Below are positions 34,846 through 45,195 of a stretch of DNA of 64,000 nt, piece by piece (position 1 is the first letter of the stretch; each line of letters opens with the position of its first letter). A program made the translations under genes and the position numbers. The notes under the pieces are model-generated. The model ran no database searches, was not told the DNA's origin, and saw only the letters and a list, made by a program, of their open reading frames with translations. Source of the stretch: Hydrangea macrophylla (Eukaryota; Streptophyta; Magnoliopsida; Cornales; Hydrangeaceae). Location of the stretch: positions 56,088,850-56,152,849 of the forward strand of contig CM066991.1 in assembly GCA_033977485.1 (NCBI GenBank), given 5' to 3'.

Positions 34846-35272
34846 TTTTTCTTTCTCTCTTTTTATTTTTGAGCATTCTTGGAGAGGACTTATACTATAT
34901 TCTGGATGATTATATATACACATGCACACACTTTATTCTGGATGGCGGCTTCAGGATAGCCGGTAGATAGACACTTGCTTTTATCTTTTCTGCTTTTTAT
35001 TGATATTCATCGTATGTGTGACCATAGCTTGGTCCTTTTGTTATGCTGAACTCTTTTATATTTTCTTTTTCTTGCCGTATGCGGGACCATGGCTTGGTCC
35101 CTCTTTTATTTTAATCTTGAATACTCTTGTGAATGTATGAATGAACGAAAAATGCATGTGACCATGGTTTGATGTTGCTTCTATGTGCTGCATGATGCGC
35201 ACATTTATTCTCTCTTGTGTTAGCAGGTGGGTTGAATTATTATAAACAAATCCTGGCCAAAAAGAGGCTCAG

Positions 35273-35436
35273 AGCGGCACTCGGCTAGGTCTCAGCGGCA
35301 CTCGGTGACTGCCGCAGTGGCAGTCACCAAATGCCACAACGGCACTCACGGACTGCCGCGCGGCACTTCGTGGAGTGCCGTTCAACTTTACCGAATACCG
35401 CCCTGACTCCAGGCAGATCTATCTCCATTTATACCC
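35273..35436 (+). promoter_or_regulatory. Palindrome cluster and TATA box before antisense gene 2
   Basis: GCGGCACTCGG, GTGACTGCCGC, GGCAGTCACC and GACTGCCGCGCGGCACT occur at 35273-35382. TTTATACCC, a good TATA box, follows at 35428-35436, 92 bp before the chosen ATG at 35528. Confidence 0.6.
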
Positions 35437-35527
35437 TCTTTTCTTCAAAACTCCGCAAAATACCACCTTCTTTCATTCTCCCCTCTCTCAAATTGCCCCC
35501 GTTAGCTCTCAAATCCTTTTCCCGTGG

Positions 35528-36582
35528 ATGCATACCCTCTCCGGCATCGATAGGCTCAACTTTGAGTGTTTCAGACTAAACGATCTCTTCTCCTTTCGAC
35601 GAATGATTCTAAACGAAAGTTTACTTCGAGCCGCTGCCCAATGTTGGGATCCTTCGCTTCACGTCTTCCGTTTCAGTCATCAAGAGATTTGTCCTTTGTT
35701 TGAAGAGTTCAGTGCTATCCTTCATACTGACCCTTCCGCGAATCTGGCTGTTCTCCGGTACAAGCCGGGTATGTTCAGGACTTGGCGGCTCTTCTCCATG
35801 TATCCCGCGGTGCGGCGGGCTCTTTCATTCATGACAGACAGGTCGACTTTGAGCGCCTCTCCTCGGTTTATGCTCTCGTTGGGGATCCTTACGACATCAG
35901 GTATCAAGTTATACGGCATAGCGCTCTATCGATTGCTATGCTCTCTTACTTTCTCTTTCAGTCGTCCTCCGACATTCTCATACCTATTGCCTGCGGTTTG
36001 AGGGAGATGAAGAGTGCAGTCATGCTGGTTCTCGGCGAGACTCTGATAGGACTGGATCATGCTCATGCTACCGGGGCCATTTTATCTGCCAGGGCACCTT
36101 TTGTTCTGCAGATTTGGCTCATAGAGCATTTGGACCTCTTTATACACCCTTCCCATCTTCGCGGGTCACTTCCTTATGATCGTATGGAGATTCACAGCTT
36201 ATTTCACTTTGCCGATGCATGGCTCGGTTGGCTCCAGGGCCTCTCTTTCAGTGATATCTACTGGGTCTGTCCTCAGTGGATTCATCGCTCTATTGCTGTA
36301 CGTCTTCCTGGGCAACCTGGCATCTGGCTGCCGAGCTTGCGTGCTACTACTTTCTACATTCCCGATCGGGTGGTCCGTCAGTTTGGACTTTTGTAGGATA
36401 CTTCCGAACCTGTGACTGCCGGTTTCACCAGGGGGTCCATTTTGCGCCCTTCTATTGTAAAGGCTTTCATTGAGGCTTGGCATAGCAGGATGGCCGCTCC
36501 GTGCCTGAGGATACCTGCTCCGACTGTGCCTACTGCCCAGTATCTTCTAGAGATCCAGGCCTTGGTTGTGAGACGAGCTTGA
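35528..36582 (+). pseudogene. Antisense gene 2: retrotransposon-borne PMD-related (DUF7745-like) protein, single exon
   Basis: I chose the ATG at 35528 (MHTLSGIDRL) because a TATA box sits just upstream, although the frame opens at 35375. The N-terminal block LLRAAAQCWDPSLHVFRFSH then ICPLFEEFSAIL matches the pattern of plant mobile domain relatives (W-P-F-F-P-EE). The frame shifts near 35768 in a run of G, then continues AALLHVSRGAAGSFIHDRQ, IRHSALSIAMLSYFLF, WLIEHLDLF and WLGWLQGLSF. A TAG at 36394-36396 (a Gln would fit) precedes about 60 more residues ending at TGA 36580-36582. The full product would be about 350 residues. No introns are seen. Function unknown. The family call is by pattern only. 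Confidence 0.68.
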
Positions 36583-37264
36583 CAGACACATGCATAATAA
36601 AGTAGACGAAAATAGGGAAAAGCTTACCATTTTACAAAACTTTTTGACAGACCCTGCCTACTCTTTTTACGCTTTTGAATGTGATTTTCCTTATTTTTTT
36701 CTTTTTTCTTTTCAAGAAGTGTTGTCATCTTTAGGAAAGTTCTAACATGTTTAATCAAAGTGCTCACTCCTTCGATTAATCTTTTATGAAGAATTCTCCT
36801 TTCAATGTCTTTACTTGGCTCTTTACTTTGCTTTTTTGCTTAAAGCTTTACTCCTTCTATACCATGAATACTCATTTGTTTCTTTATAGTACTTATCTTG
36901 ATAGCCAGGTGATCCAAAGGAGGGTCTTGTATCTGGGTTCTTCGGCTAGCAAACGAAGTTTGCCCCTGGTTTTAGGGCTTCGAAGTGGTTCCGGGCAAAC
37001 GCCAGTTTGCCCCTAGTTTAGCACAGTCTCTCTCTCTCTCTTTTTTTTTTTTAGATTTTCATGGGCCGAAGGCTTTTGAGAGCCCACCTACTTATCCCGA
37101 AATGGGTATCAGGCCTGGAGTAGTTCGGTTTAAGGTTTGAAGGAAGGCGCTGCTCAGGCGGTTTTATTTTCAATGACCGAATCGAGTAGGTTGCCTACAT
37201 ATCCCGTAGTGGCAATCAGGTCAAGCGTAGTTCATCCAGGTAGGAAGCTTTGAAAAGAAAGGTT
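36583..37264. other. Spacer between antisense gene 2 and pol, with motif copies
   Basis: No coding region. It holds two GTTTGCCCCT words (about 36957 and 37006), a CT run (37027-37043), and two copies of the CCTAC-TATCCC...GTAGTTC box (37089-37131 and 37186-37236). Both motif types also occur next to the 3' LTR (30624-30842), so matching sequence stands on both sides of the antisense block. Confidence 0.65.
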
Positions 37265-38400
37265 TCAAGAAAAATATTTCTTGAGGCGATCGAGGTTAAT
37301 CGGCAGCTTAAATTCAACCCCGTCTAGGTCCATGAGATAGGCCGCCCCTCCTGATAGGAGAGTCTTTATGATGTACGGCCCGACCCAGTTGGGTTTGAAT
37401 TTTCCTCTGGGGTCATAAACGGGCACTTTCAGTTCTTTGAGGACCAGATCACCCTCAGCAAGCTTTCTTGGGCGAACCTTTTTGTTGAAAGTGCGAGCTA
37501 TCCTCTTCTGATATCCACGAGTATGGTTTATTGCGGCCAACCTTTTCTCATCGAGCAACATCAACTCCTCGTACCTTCCTCGTATCCATTCTGATTCGAT
37601 GATCTCACACTCTGCCAAAACCCTAAGAGAGGGTATTTCTACCTCGACTGGGAGAACGGCTTCCATACCATAGACCAACGAATACGGTGTAGCACCCGTT
37701 GAAGTTTTCACCGAGGTTCGGTATCCCCACAAAGCAAATAGCAGTTTCTCATGCCAATCCTTATATGTATCCGTCATTTTTCCCAAGATTGCTTTAACAT
37801 TCTTATTTGCTGCTTCTACTGCTCCATTCGTCTGAGGCCTATACGGGGATGATTGATGGCGAGTGATCTTATACTTTCCAGGAGCGGGATAACCTCACCC
37901 TGGAAATGACTACCATGATCGGAGATAAACTCATTCGGGACCCCATACTTGCAGATTATGTTTTTCTCAATGAAACTCACCACGTCTTTGGCTTTCAAAG
38001 TTGCATACGAGGCTGCCTCTACCCACTTTGTAAAATAATTGATTGCCACGATTATGTATCGGTGCCCATTGGAAGCCTTCGGAACTATCTCACCAATGAT
38101 ATCAATCCCACACACGGAAAATGGCCAAGGGGTGGTCATGCTATAGAGCTGTGACGGCGGGATATGCATTAGATTTGCATGAATCTGACACTTGTGACAT
38201 CTTCTAACATATTCGCAACAGACTTTGTCCAAGGTCGTCCAATAGTACCCCTGTCGGATGATCTTCTTTGCCAGCATGTGCCCATTCATATGGGGCCCAC
38301 ACACTCCCTCATGCATTTCCTCCATCATTCTCTTAGCTTCCTTCCCATATAGGCATTCCAGATTGTACCCGGTGTAGGATTTCTTCATAGCTTATTTACA
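37265..38400 (-). pseudogene. Tat/Ogre-like integrase (broken)
   Basis: Two frames. The first (37816-38388) has the zinc-binding region ending YVRRCHKCQIHANL, the catalytic-site segment CGIDIIGEIVPKASNG and ISDHGSHFQGE. A frameshift near 37830 leads into 37265-37786, which covers the region after the third catalytic position (TNGAVEAANK before KMTDTYKDWHEKL) and the C-terminal domain (YGMEAVLPVEVEIP, FNKKVRPRKLAEGDLVL, FKPNWVGPYIIK). Stops before residue 1 of the first frame separate it from the second RNase H. Confidence 0.9.
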
Positions 38401-38426
38401 TAAATCACAAATTGAGCGGTGAATCG

Positions 38427-39145
38427 TCAAATCGCCTTTCGGTCCTTTTCTGAGGCTCCCTCGGGGTATTCTCCTTCTTTAATGAACTTCCACACATCCA
38501 CATACCACGGTACTTCCCCTTCGTCTTCTACGGCCGCGACTGTCTCAAACGAGGGCTTATTTCTGATTTCTATGGATAATGGGATCATTGTGACCCCTGT
38601 GGGGATCTGTATCATTGATGCCAGGGTTGCTAGGGAATCGGCCAATTGGTTTTCCTCTTGGGGGAGGTAGTAGAATGATATCTTCCTGAATTGTTCTTTC
38701 AAACTCTCCAAATAGTCATGGTATGGTCTCAGCTTTTCGTGTTTCACCCTCCAATCTCCCCGCACTTGGGATATGATCAAATTAGAATCTCCGAACACAT
38801 CAACTTTTTCAACTTTAAGGCCAGGGCCACCTCCATTCCCACTATGCATGCTTCGTACTCTGCCGTATTATTGGTTGAGTTGTATTTAAGCTTGACGGCC
38901 AGTGCGGTAGGGGTTCCATCAAGTGCCACAAGGATGACCCCGACTCCGTAGCCTAATTGATTGGCGGCCCCATCAAAATATATCTTCCACAAATCCTCCT
39001 TTACCTTCATTATTCCTTCATCCAGGAACTTGAATTCTCCTTTGTCCTCGGATTCTATAGCGAGGTCGGCTAAAAACTCAGCGACAGCTCTTCTTTTCAC
39101 AGACTTGGCAGTGACATACTTGATGTCAAACTCAGCTAGCATCAT
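38427..39145 (-). pseudogene. Second (archaeal-like) RNase H of Tat/Ogre-like element
   Basis: A linker (MMLAEFDIKYVTAKSVKRRA) and then the second RNase H: WKIYFDGAANQLGYGVG, NTAEYEACIVGMEVALAL and, after a frameshift near 38830, VFGDSNLIISQVRGDW and LPQEENQLADSLATLAS. These give the D-E-D-D catalytic pattern. Having two RNase H domains is a hallmark of the Tat branch of Ty3/gypsy. It is joined in frame to RT-RNase H through a TAG at 39149-39151 where Trp would fit. Confidence 0.88.
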
Positions 39146-39148
39146 GCT

Positions 39149-40969
39149 CTAACGGGAATTCCTACTGGTCAAGACTGGTTTTTCGAATAGGCATTTTAAT
39201 GGGTCCATTCGGGATTTCAGGATTACAGGGAAGGCTAGCATGTAATGGCGAAGGCGACAGGTACACCAAACCAAGGCCCAACAGGCCTTTTCCAAGGAGG
39301 AATACTTTAACTCGTATCCAACCATTCTTTTACTCAAGTAGTAAATGGCCTTCTCCATGTGCCCCTCTTCTCCTTCTTGGGCCAACATACACCCCATCGA
39401 ATCTTTGGATACGGAGAGATAAAGTAACAGGGGTCTCCCAGGTGAAGGTGGTGACAGGACAGGTGGGTTTTGGAGGTAGGTTTTGATTTTGTCGAAGGCT
39501 TGTTGGCAAGGGGCGTCCCATTCAAATTTCTCTCCCTTTCTGAGCAGTTTTAACAGTGGGTCGCAGGTTAAGGTAAGTTTGGAAATGAAGCAACTGATGA
39601 ACTGTATTCTCCCCAAGAATCCCCTCAGTTCTTTCTCACTTTTCGGCGGGTTCATTTCGATTATGGCTTTTATTTTTGTGGGGTCCACCTCTGTTCCCCT
39701 CTGAGTAATGAGAAATCCCAATGACTTTCTAGTAGTGACTCCGAACGTACATTTCTGCGGGTTTAGCATCATTTTGAACTCCCTCAATCTCTCAAAGAAC
39801 TTTCTTAACGTCTCTAGGTGTCCTCCCCTCTCTTTGGATTTCACAATCATATCATCCACATATACCTCCACCTCTTTGTGGATCATGTCGTGTAGTAAAG
39901 TGGTGGTAGCCCTCTGATAGGTTGCACCTGCATTCTTGAGTCTGAACGGTATGACCCTATAGCAATATGTCCCCCATGGAGTGATGAACGTGGTTTTCTC
40001 TCTATCCTCGGGTGCCATGAGGATTTGATTATACCCAGAGAATCCATCCATGAAAGATAGAAGCTCGTGTCCCGCATTGTTATCAACCAACACGTCGATG
40101 TGGGGTAGCGGGAAATCGTCTTTAGGGCTCGCCCTGTTTAAATCTTGAAAATCAATGCAAACCCTAACACGACCATCCTTCTTTGGGACATGCACAATGT
40201 TGGCGATCCACTCAGGATACTCGGTGACCATCAAGAATCCAGCTTTTAATTGATTTTCAACCTCCTCTTTTACTTTAAGTGCCCATTCTGGCCTCATTCG
40301 CCTCAATTTTTGTTTTATGGGTTTTGAATTAGGAAAGAGAGGGATGTGGTGCTGGACTATTTTTGGATCAATACCTGGCATATCATTATAAGACCATGCA
40401 AAAACATCTTTGAATTCATTCAATGGATTGATTAGTTCTTTGCTTTCTTCATTGCTAAGTGTTGAGCCAATAAAAACATTTTGAGGGTTGTTTTCATTTC
40501 CCAGATTAATTGTTAGGGTGTTCTTTATGGTTTTGCATGCAGATTCATTTTCTTTTTCAACTAATTTTTGCAATTCATCAAGTATTTCACATTCATCATA
40601 TTCACTAAGCACATTCGAGTAGACGGAATCAGTCATACTTTCATTGATTTTGTTAGGAGTGATTACAACAGACACAGCGATAGTAAGACGCCTCATTTGG
40701 GCCATTACAGACTCTGGGTGAGGGGGATACTTATCACTAGACTCAAAGACCCACTCTTTGTTGGCTCTCTGCTTGAGCTCCATAGTGTTACAACCTGGTA
40801 GTTCCCCGGTTTCCGTCTCCTCTTCTTCCTCTAGTTCTTCCTCTTCTTCCTTCGGTTCTTCTTCCAGCACATCCTCAACATTCCCCTCCTCAACCTCGAC
40901 TTCCAGGCCCTTGTCTTCCTTCCCTTTTCCTTCGGCTTTTATCCCTCCTTCGCTCAACAGGTTCTGCAT
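39149..40969 (-). pseudogene. Tat/Ogre-like reverse transcriptase and first RNase H
   Basis: This is the longest intact pol frame here, 606 residues. An acidic Glu-rich linker (about residues 20-55) is followed by the RT start (FVPKKDG-like VHVPKKDGRVRVCIDFQDLN), SFMDGFSGYNQILMAPEDRE, the catalytic VYVDDMIVKS and LGFLITQRGTEVDPTKI, then RNase H with LLLYLSVSKDSMGCMLAQEG and AIYYLSKRMVGYE. The conserved first Asp of RNase H appears as SVSKDS. The N-terminal methionine is internal to the polyprotein: the same frame continues upstream past a TAA at 41027-41029. Confidence 0.92.
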
Positions 40970-41026
40970 GACCAGTCCGTCTAGTACACCAATCCAATCG
41001 TTGATGGTAACGGACTTTTCAGGTAT

Positions 41027-42084
41027 TTACAGAAACGGGTCTTTGTATTTGGAGAATTCATGGGAGAAAAAGATCTCGAACCCCGGCTTTAGACATTTGT
41101 CTTTCTGGTCCATCCATGGTTCTGGGAAGCCACAGAAGGGGAAATCTTCTCCTTTCTTCATAAAATATCCATTGAGCGTTTTTAGGTAAGGGTCTAGTGG
41201 CGCATCGATGGTCTTCTTCCTTGCCCTCAGTTCCTTCTTTGTCGGCTGGTACCCCAGGCCGTGAGTGTGAGTCTGAGTAGGGATTCTCGGAAACTCAGGC
41301 AGGCCCTGAAGGTTCTTCCCCAACCCTAATCCTAGAAAGAAACCCATTCTCTTCATGATCACTGCGACCACTGGACTGGCATATTGATCAAAATGGAGTG
41401 GTAGAAACTCTCTTGGCTTTTCCTCTTCCAGCATGCTGATGAACTCGAACCCTCCTATTTTTGCTTCTTCCTCTTGCAGCTGTAATTCCAGAACCGGTTC
41501 GCTTGATGATGCTTCAGGCGAGCGAACCCAGCTGTCCCCGAGGATATCACAAACTTTATTCTCCCAGACGTACTTAACCTTCTGATGGATCGTTGACGGT
41601 ATAGCACCCAAACTGTCCAACCAAGGCCTACCTAGCAACAGGTTGAAGGAAGCGGGGATGTCGATGACCTCGAACTCAATTTCTTTTCCAAAAGGGCCGA
41701 TAACGAGACGAAGAAGGACTATCCCCATGACCGTTCTCTGGGTGTTGTCGTAGGCTCTTACCCTTTGCTCAGATGGTGTAAATGTTGACTCATCCAGGCC
41801 CATTCGCTTGGCTGTCGGAAGGGACATACGTTGAGGGACGACCCATTGTGAACCAGGCAAGCAGGCACGACGTTCCCCAAACATTCGACAGTGACATATA
41901 ATGGTTTGTTGCGAACAGGCCCTCCTAGAGGCAAGTCATTTGACGAGAAGGTAATAGCCGAAGTTGGAATTTTGCCGATCAGCCCTATGAGGTGCTCTGG
42001 GGTGGTGTCGATAGACACGTCAGATTGGTTCAGAGCCTCTAGGACCGCCTGCCTATGGCATTTAGAGGCAATCAGAATCCCCAA
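41027..42084 (-). pseudogene. Tat/Ogre-like protease with G-patch-like segment (inactivated)
   Basis: The segment around 41800-41840 reads CLVHNGSSLNVCPF. Tat proteases usually have Asp where this has His (DNGSS), so the catalytic Asp appears lost. Downstream come RAYDNTQRTVMGIVLL, FNLLLGRPWLDSLGAIPS, and MGFFLGLGLGKNLQGLPE, a G-patch-like glycine pattern often seen after Ogre/Tat protease. Frameshifts near 42075 and 41830-41880 split the frame. Confidence 0.82.
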
Positions 42085-42689
42085 ACAGTGATGTTAGCCT
42101 GGGTCTTCTTCATCTGCTTTAGAACCCTGTCTTCTTCCTCTTCTTCATTCATCTTCCCTTTTCCTTTGTCTAGATCTCTCCCCGGATGATCCTCCTCTAG
42201 CTCGTGTGGTTTAAAGTGTTTGCCTGACCGAGTTAAATGATTGACTTCTTCCCTTGCCCACAGATTGTCAACTTCTGGATCAACTTTCAAAGTACCCTCC
42301 ACTATCTCTGTTTCTTTGTCGCTCTCGTACCAGAGGTCATCTTCTACCTGGCTCACGTCTCGATCGTCACTCCCTTGGATCCACCAATCTGACTGCCCTA
42401 TTTCCCTCTTCTCCGGCTGATCCTCCAAAGTACAGATTGTCGAATCCTTAGGCAGTTGGTATGACTTTCTTGGTGTCCCGACCTTAGTGATTAGCCTAGA
42501 CGGATCGAAAGTTGCTTCTTCTATCCCCAAGAGATAAAGGCCCTGCGGTGGTGGCACAGCTCGATAATTCGGAAGCGGATTTCTAGTAACATTCGGAGCT
42601 TTGGTGGGGGGGGGGGGTTCCGAAATTACCTTGTTATCAATGAGGTCCTGAATCTCGTGCCTTAATCGCATACACCTATCCGTTGAGTG
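42072..42689 (-). pseudogene. Gag-protease linker of Tat/Ogre-like element
   Basis: A 199-residue frame continuing from the zinc motif: HEIQDLIDNKVI, a Pro-rich PNYRAVPPP segment, then a long acidic hydrophilic linker ending KGKGKMNEEEEEDRV. A 12-base C run on this strand (plus-strand G run 42606-42617) encodes four Pro and is a likely site of length change. No known domain. Confidence 0.75.
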
Positions 42690-43878
42690 ACCCTTCTGCT
42701 GATGAAATTTGCAAAAGAGGTCCCCTTAAAAATTTGGCAGAAGCGGACTTGGTAGGGGTCGAGGTTCCAATTGACAGAGATGCCGCTTTGCTAACAGTCT
42801 ATCGAGGGCAGTTGATAGTGACACTCCCAAATCTGAGAACTTCCTTGGTGCTTTATCCCCTCCTCTCCTCGGTGCTATGTCGAATTTCCTTTCTGGTCCA
42901 TTTAGTGCATTGACATCGGTGGGGCCAGAGTGACCTCCCGTTTGTCCTCCGTTGGATCCATAGTTCGGCATCCCGTACCGATTTGGTTGCTCCTCTTTCT
43001 TGATTACCCCCTCTTGGATCGCATCCTCTATCCTTGTCCCGACATCAAAAAGTTCAGTAAATGTGTTAATCGACTGGAATCTCATCTTTTCTTGGTACAC
43101 TGGCTGTAGATTCTTCATCAGCATTCAAATCTGGTCCTTCTCAGACAGCCTTCGTACCATTTTAGCTGCCTTTCCCCTCCATCTGCTCAGGTATTCGGCG
43201 AATGATTCTTTGTTCCCTTGCCTAGTGGTTTCTAGATCTCGGACAGTGACGTACAAATCTTGATTGTACTCGTACTGTGCCACAAATGCTTTAATCACTT
43301 CCTCCCATACCCTGGTTTTGGTTGGTTCAAGCGTAAGGTACCACGACAGAGCAGCTCCGGTTAGGGTTTGTTGAAATAGGACAGCCATCATGGTCGTGCT
43401 CAAACCGCTAGGCTGAAAAGCCCCGATGCACATTCAGATATGACTGCGAGGATTCTCGGTGCCATCAAATTTATCAAAAACCGGCATCTTAAACCCGACG
43501 GGCAGTGTTTCACGTACTCCGTCATACAACCCCTCTAGTTCCATCAGATAGGTATCAACTCCCTGAGCCTTGCGCATTACCCTTTCCAACTTCTCTACTT
43601 TCTCGGTTAGTAGCTTCTCCTTCTCAGCTTTCTCTCTATCTCTGTTGGCCCGTAGTGCATCAGTCCATTGCGCCTCCTGATCATCGAACCAATCTCCTTC
43701 CCCTCCTCCCAAAGGTGGGTCCATAACAGGTGGAATTACAGGTGGTGGTCGGCGTCAGCTCTTCTATCATCCCCATCATGCGGTTCATATTTTCGGCCTG
43801 TCGCCTCATTTGCTCCGCTTGTTGTTCTACCAGTGTTCTTAGCCCAGCCATTTCCTCGTTGTTCATTTCCTCAGTCAT
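42690..43878 (-). pseudogene. Tat/Ogre-like gag
   Basis: It starts at MTEEMNNEEMAGLRTLVEQ with a heptad-like Gln/Met coiled coil. After a frameshift near 43740 it continues through a Lys/Glu-rich helix, GFKMPVFDKFDGTENPRSHI and the capsid region (GAALSWYLTLEPT, FVAQYEYNQDLYVTVRDL, ESFAEYLSRWRGKA). TGA codons at 43434-43436 and 43125-43127 sit where Arg CGA would fit. The end, FCKFHQQKGHSTDRC, is the Cys/His zinc motif usual in this group and follows a TAA near 42725. Confidence 0.88.
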
Positions 43879-43883
43879 GTTAG

Positions 43884-45140
43884 CGCCTTCCCTTCTTACC
43901 AGCCTCGCCGTGGGATCCCTAAACCAGGCTTGACTTGATCTAGATGCTATTTTTGCTCCTACAGCAAATTTTGAAATTTTCTCTTTTAAAATCTTTTTAT
44001 CTTCCTTTTATCACACAAAGACATTTTGAAAAAACTTTCCTTTTATATGTCACGCAGATGCAATGCATGTGTGCGTGTGTGCCTACTCTATATGCCAAAA
44101 AAAAAAAGAAAATCCTAATCCTAACACATAAGCACATAAGCACATAAGATCCTCACCCATGTCAAGTGCGCTAATTTCTCCTCTCATTGTGATCTCACTA
44201 CCCTCTCAAAGGTTGGATATTAAAAATTTTTCAAAGTTCATTTGAAAAGCATTTCTTTAAGTGATGAGATCTTTCAAAAATGATTCTCAAGGATTTTGAA
44301 TCTTTTGACGTGAAAACATTTCTCAATGAAGATGATTGGATTGAAATTTTGCTTTAAAATTCATTTGAAGAGCATTTTTTTTTCAAAAACAATTCCCAAG
44401 ATTTTGGATTTTTCCTTAAAAAATGATCATGTGAAAATGTACCCTAACAAAGGTAATTAATTTGGAGTTTTAATCAAAAAAGTGAACTCCAAAGATTTTT
44501 TGAAAAAGCAACTGAAAACTTTGGAAAAAATCTGTTTGCTTTTAAAGACGGATTTAAAATTCTTTGGGTAGAAGGATCACATGATCGGATTATCACCGTA
44601 CTTTTCATGAATTTGGATACATACAAGGTCAATGATGCTTAGCTAACAAGATCTTAGAGATGTAATCTTATAATCAAGATTCAGCATGCTCCAAAATGTC
44701 GTGGGACATGAGAAGGAATTGCTAAAAGGTGATTAAAGGGTTACACATCTTTCATCAAGCAAGCATCATCATCATCTCAAATAATCCCTTACGGGCATAT
44801 AAAACTCCCTAGCACATAATCCTAATCAAGAATTAATTTCCTAAGATCGAAAGGTTCTATAGAAGCTACCATGCAAAGGCCGTGTTTTGGTCAAATAAGG
44901 GACCCTTGACACACATCCGATAGGATGCTTAATATACCAAATCATGGAACGAGATCAAGGGTGATCACACGGTCCCATGATGACTTGACCGACCGGGTTA
45001 CCCCGAGCCTCCAAGGTCATAGTTCCATGCAATCGACTGGCGAAACATGCAAGTGCAATGCAACGGGCACACAAAAATTAATTAATTCGATTAAAAGTGT
45101 GCTTTCAAGTCTAATCCTCGAGTGAATCCAAAATCATAAA
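43884..45140 (-). other. Untranslated leader of Tat/Ogre-like element
   Basis: About 1.26 kb with no gene. A degenerate AT-rich direct repeat (ATTTGAAAAGCATTTC...GATTTTGGAT) occurs two to three times at about 44220-44560. Confidence 0.7.
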
Positions 45141-45193
45141 TTCTGGTCTGCGAAACCAGAGATTCTGGGTTCGATCCCCAGCAGAGTCGCCAG
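45140..45193 (-). other. Extended primer binding site: 3' half of a tRNA-Arg
   Basis: The minus strand begins TGGCGACTCTGCTGGGGA, a tRNA-Arg type primer site used by Ogre/Tat elements. On the plus strand the match to a tRNA continues well past 18 nt: acceptor strand CAGAGTCGCCA, T-arm with GGGTTCGATCCC, variable loop and an anticodon arm CTGGT-CTGCGAA-ACCAG with anticodon GCG (Arg CGC codon; ACG would be the usual eukaryotic form). About 52 nt of tRNA 3' half are thus present. It is not a tRNA gene, as the 5' half is missing. Confidence 0.8.
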
Positions 45194-45195
45194 AT

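Noticed and set aside
35375..35527. Upstream ATG for antisense gene 2
   Set aside because: The frame is open, but the TATA box at 35428-35436 lies downstream of that ATG and the residues before 35528 look like untranslated leader.
45140..45193. tRNA-Arg gene
   Set aside because: Only the 3' half is present and it abuts the LTR exactly as a primer site should, so it is retrotransposon sequence and not a tRNA gene.
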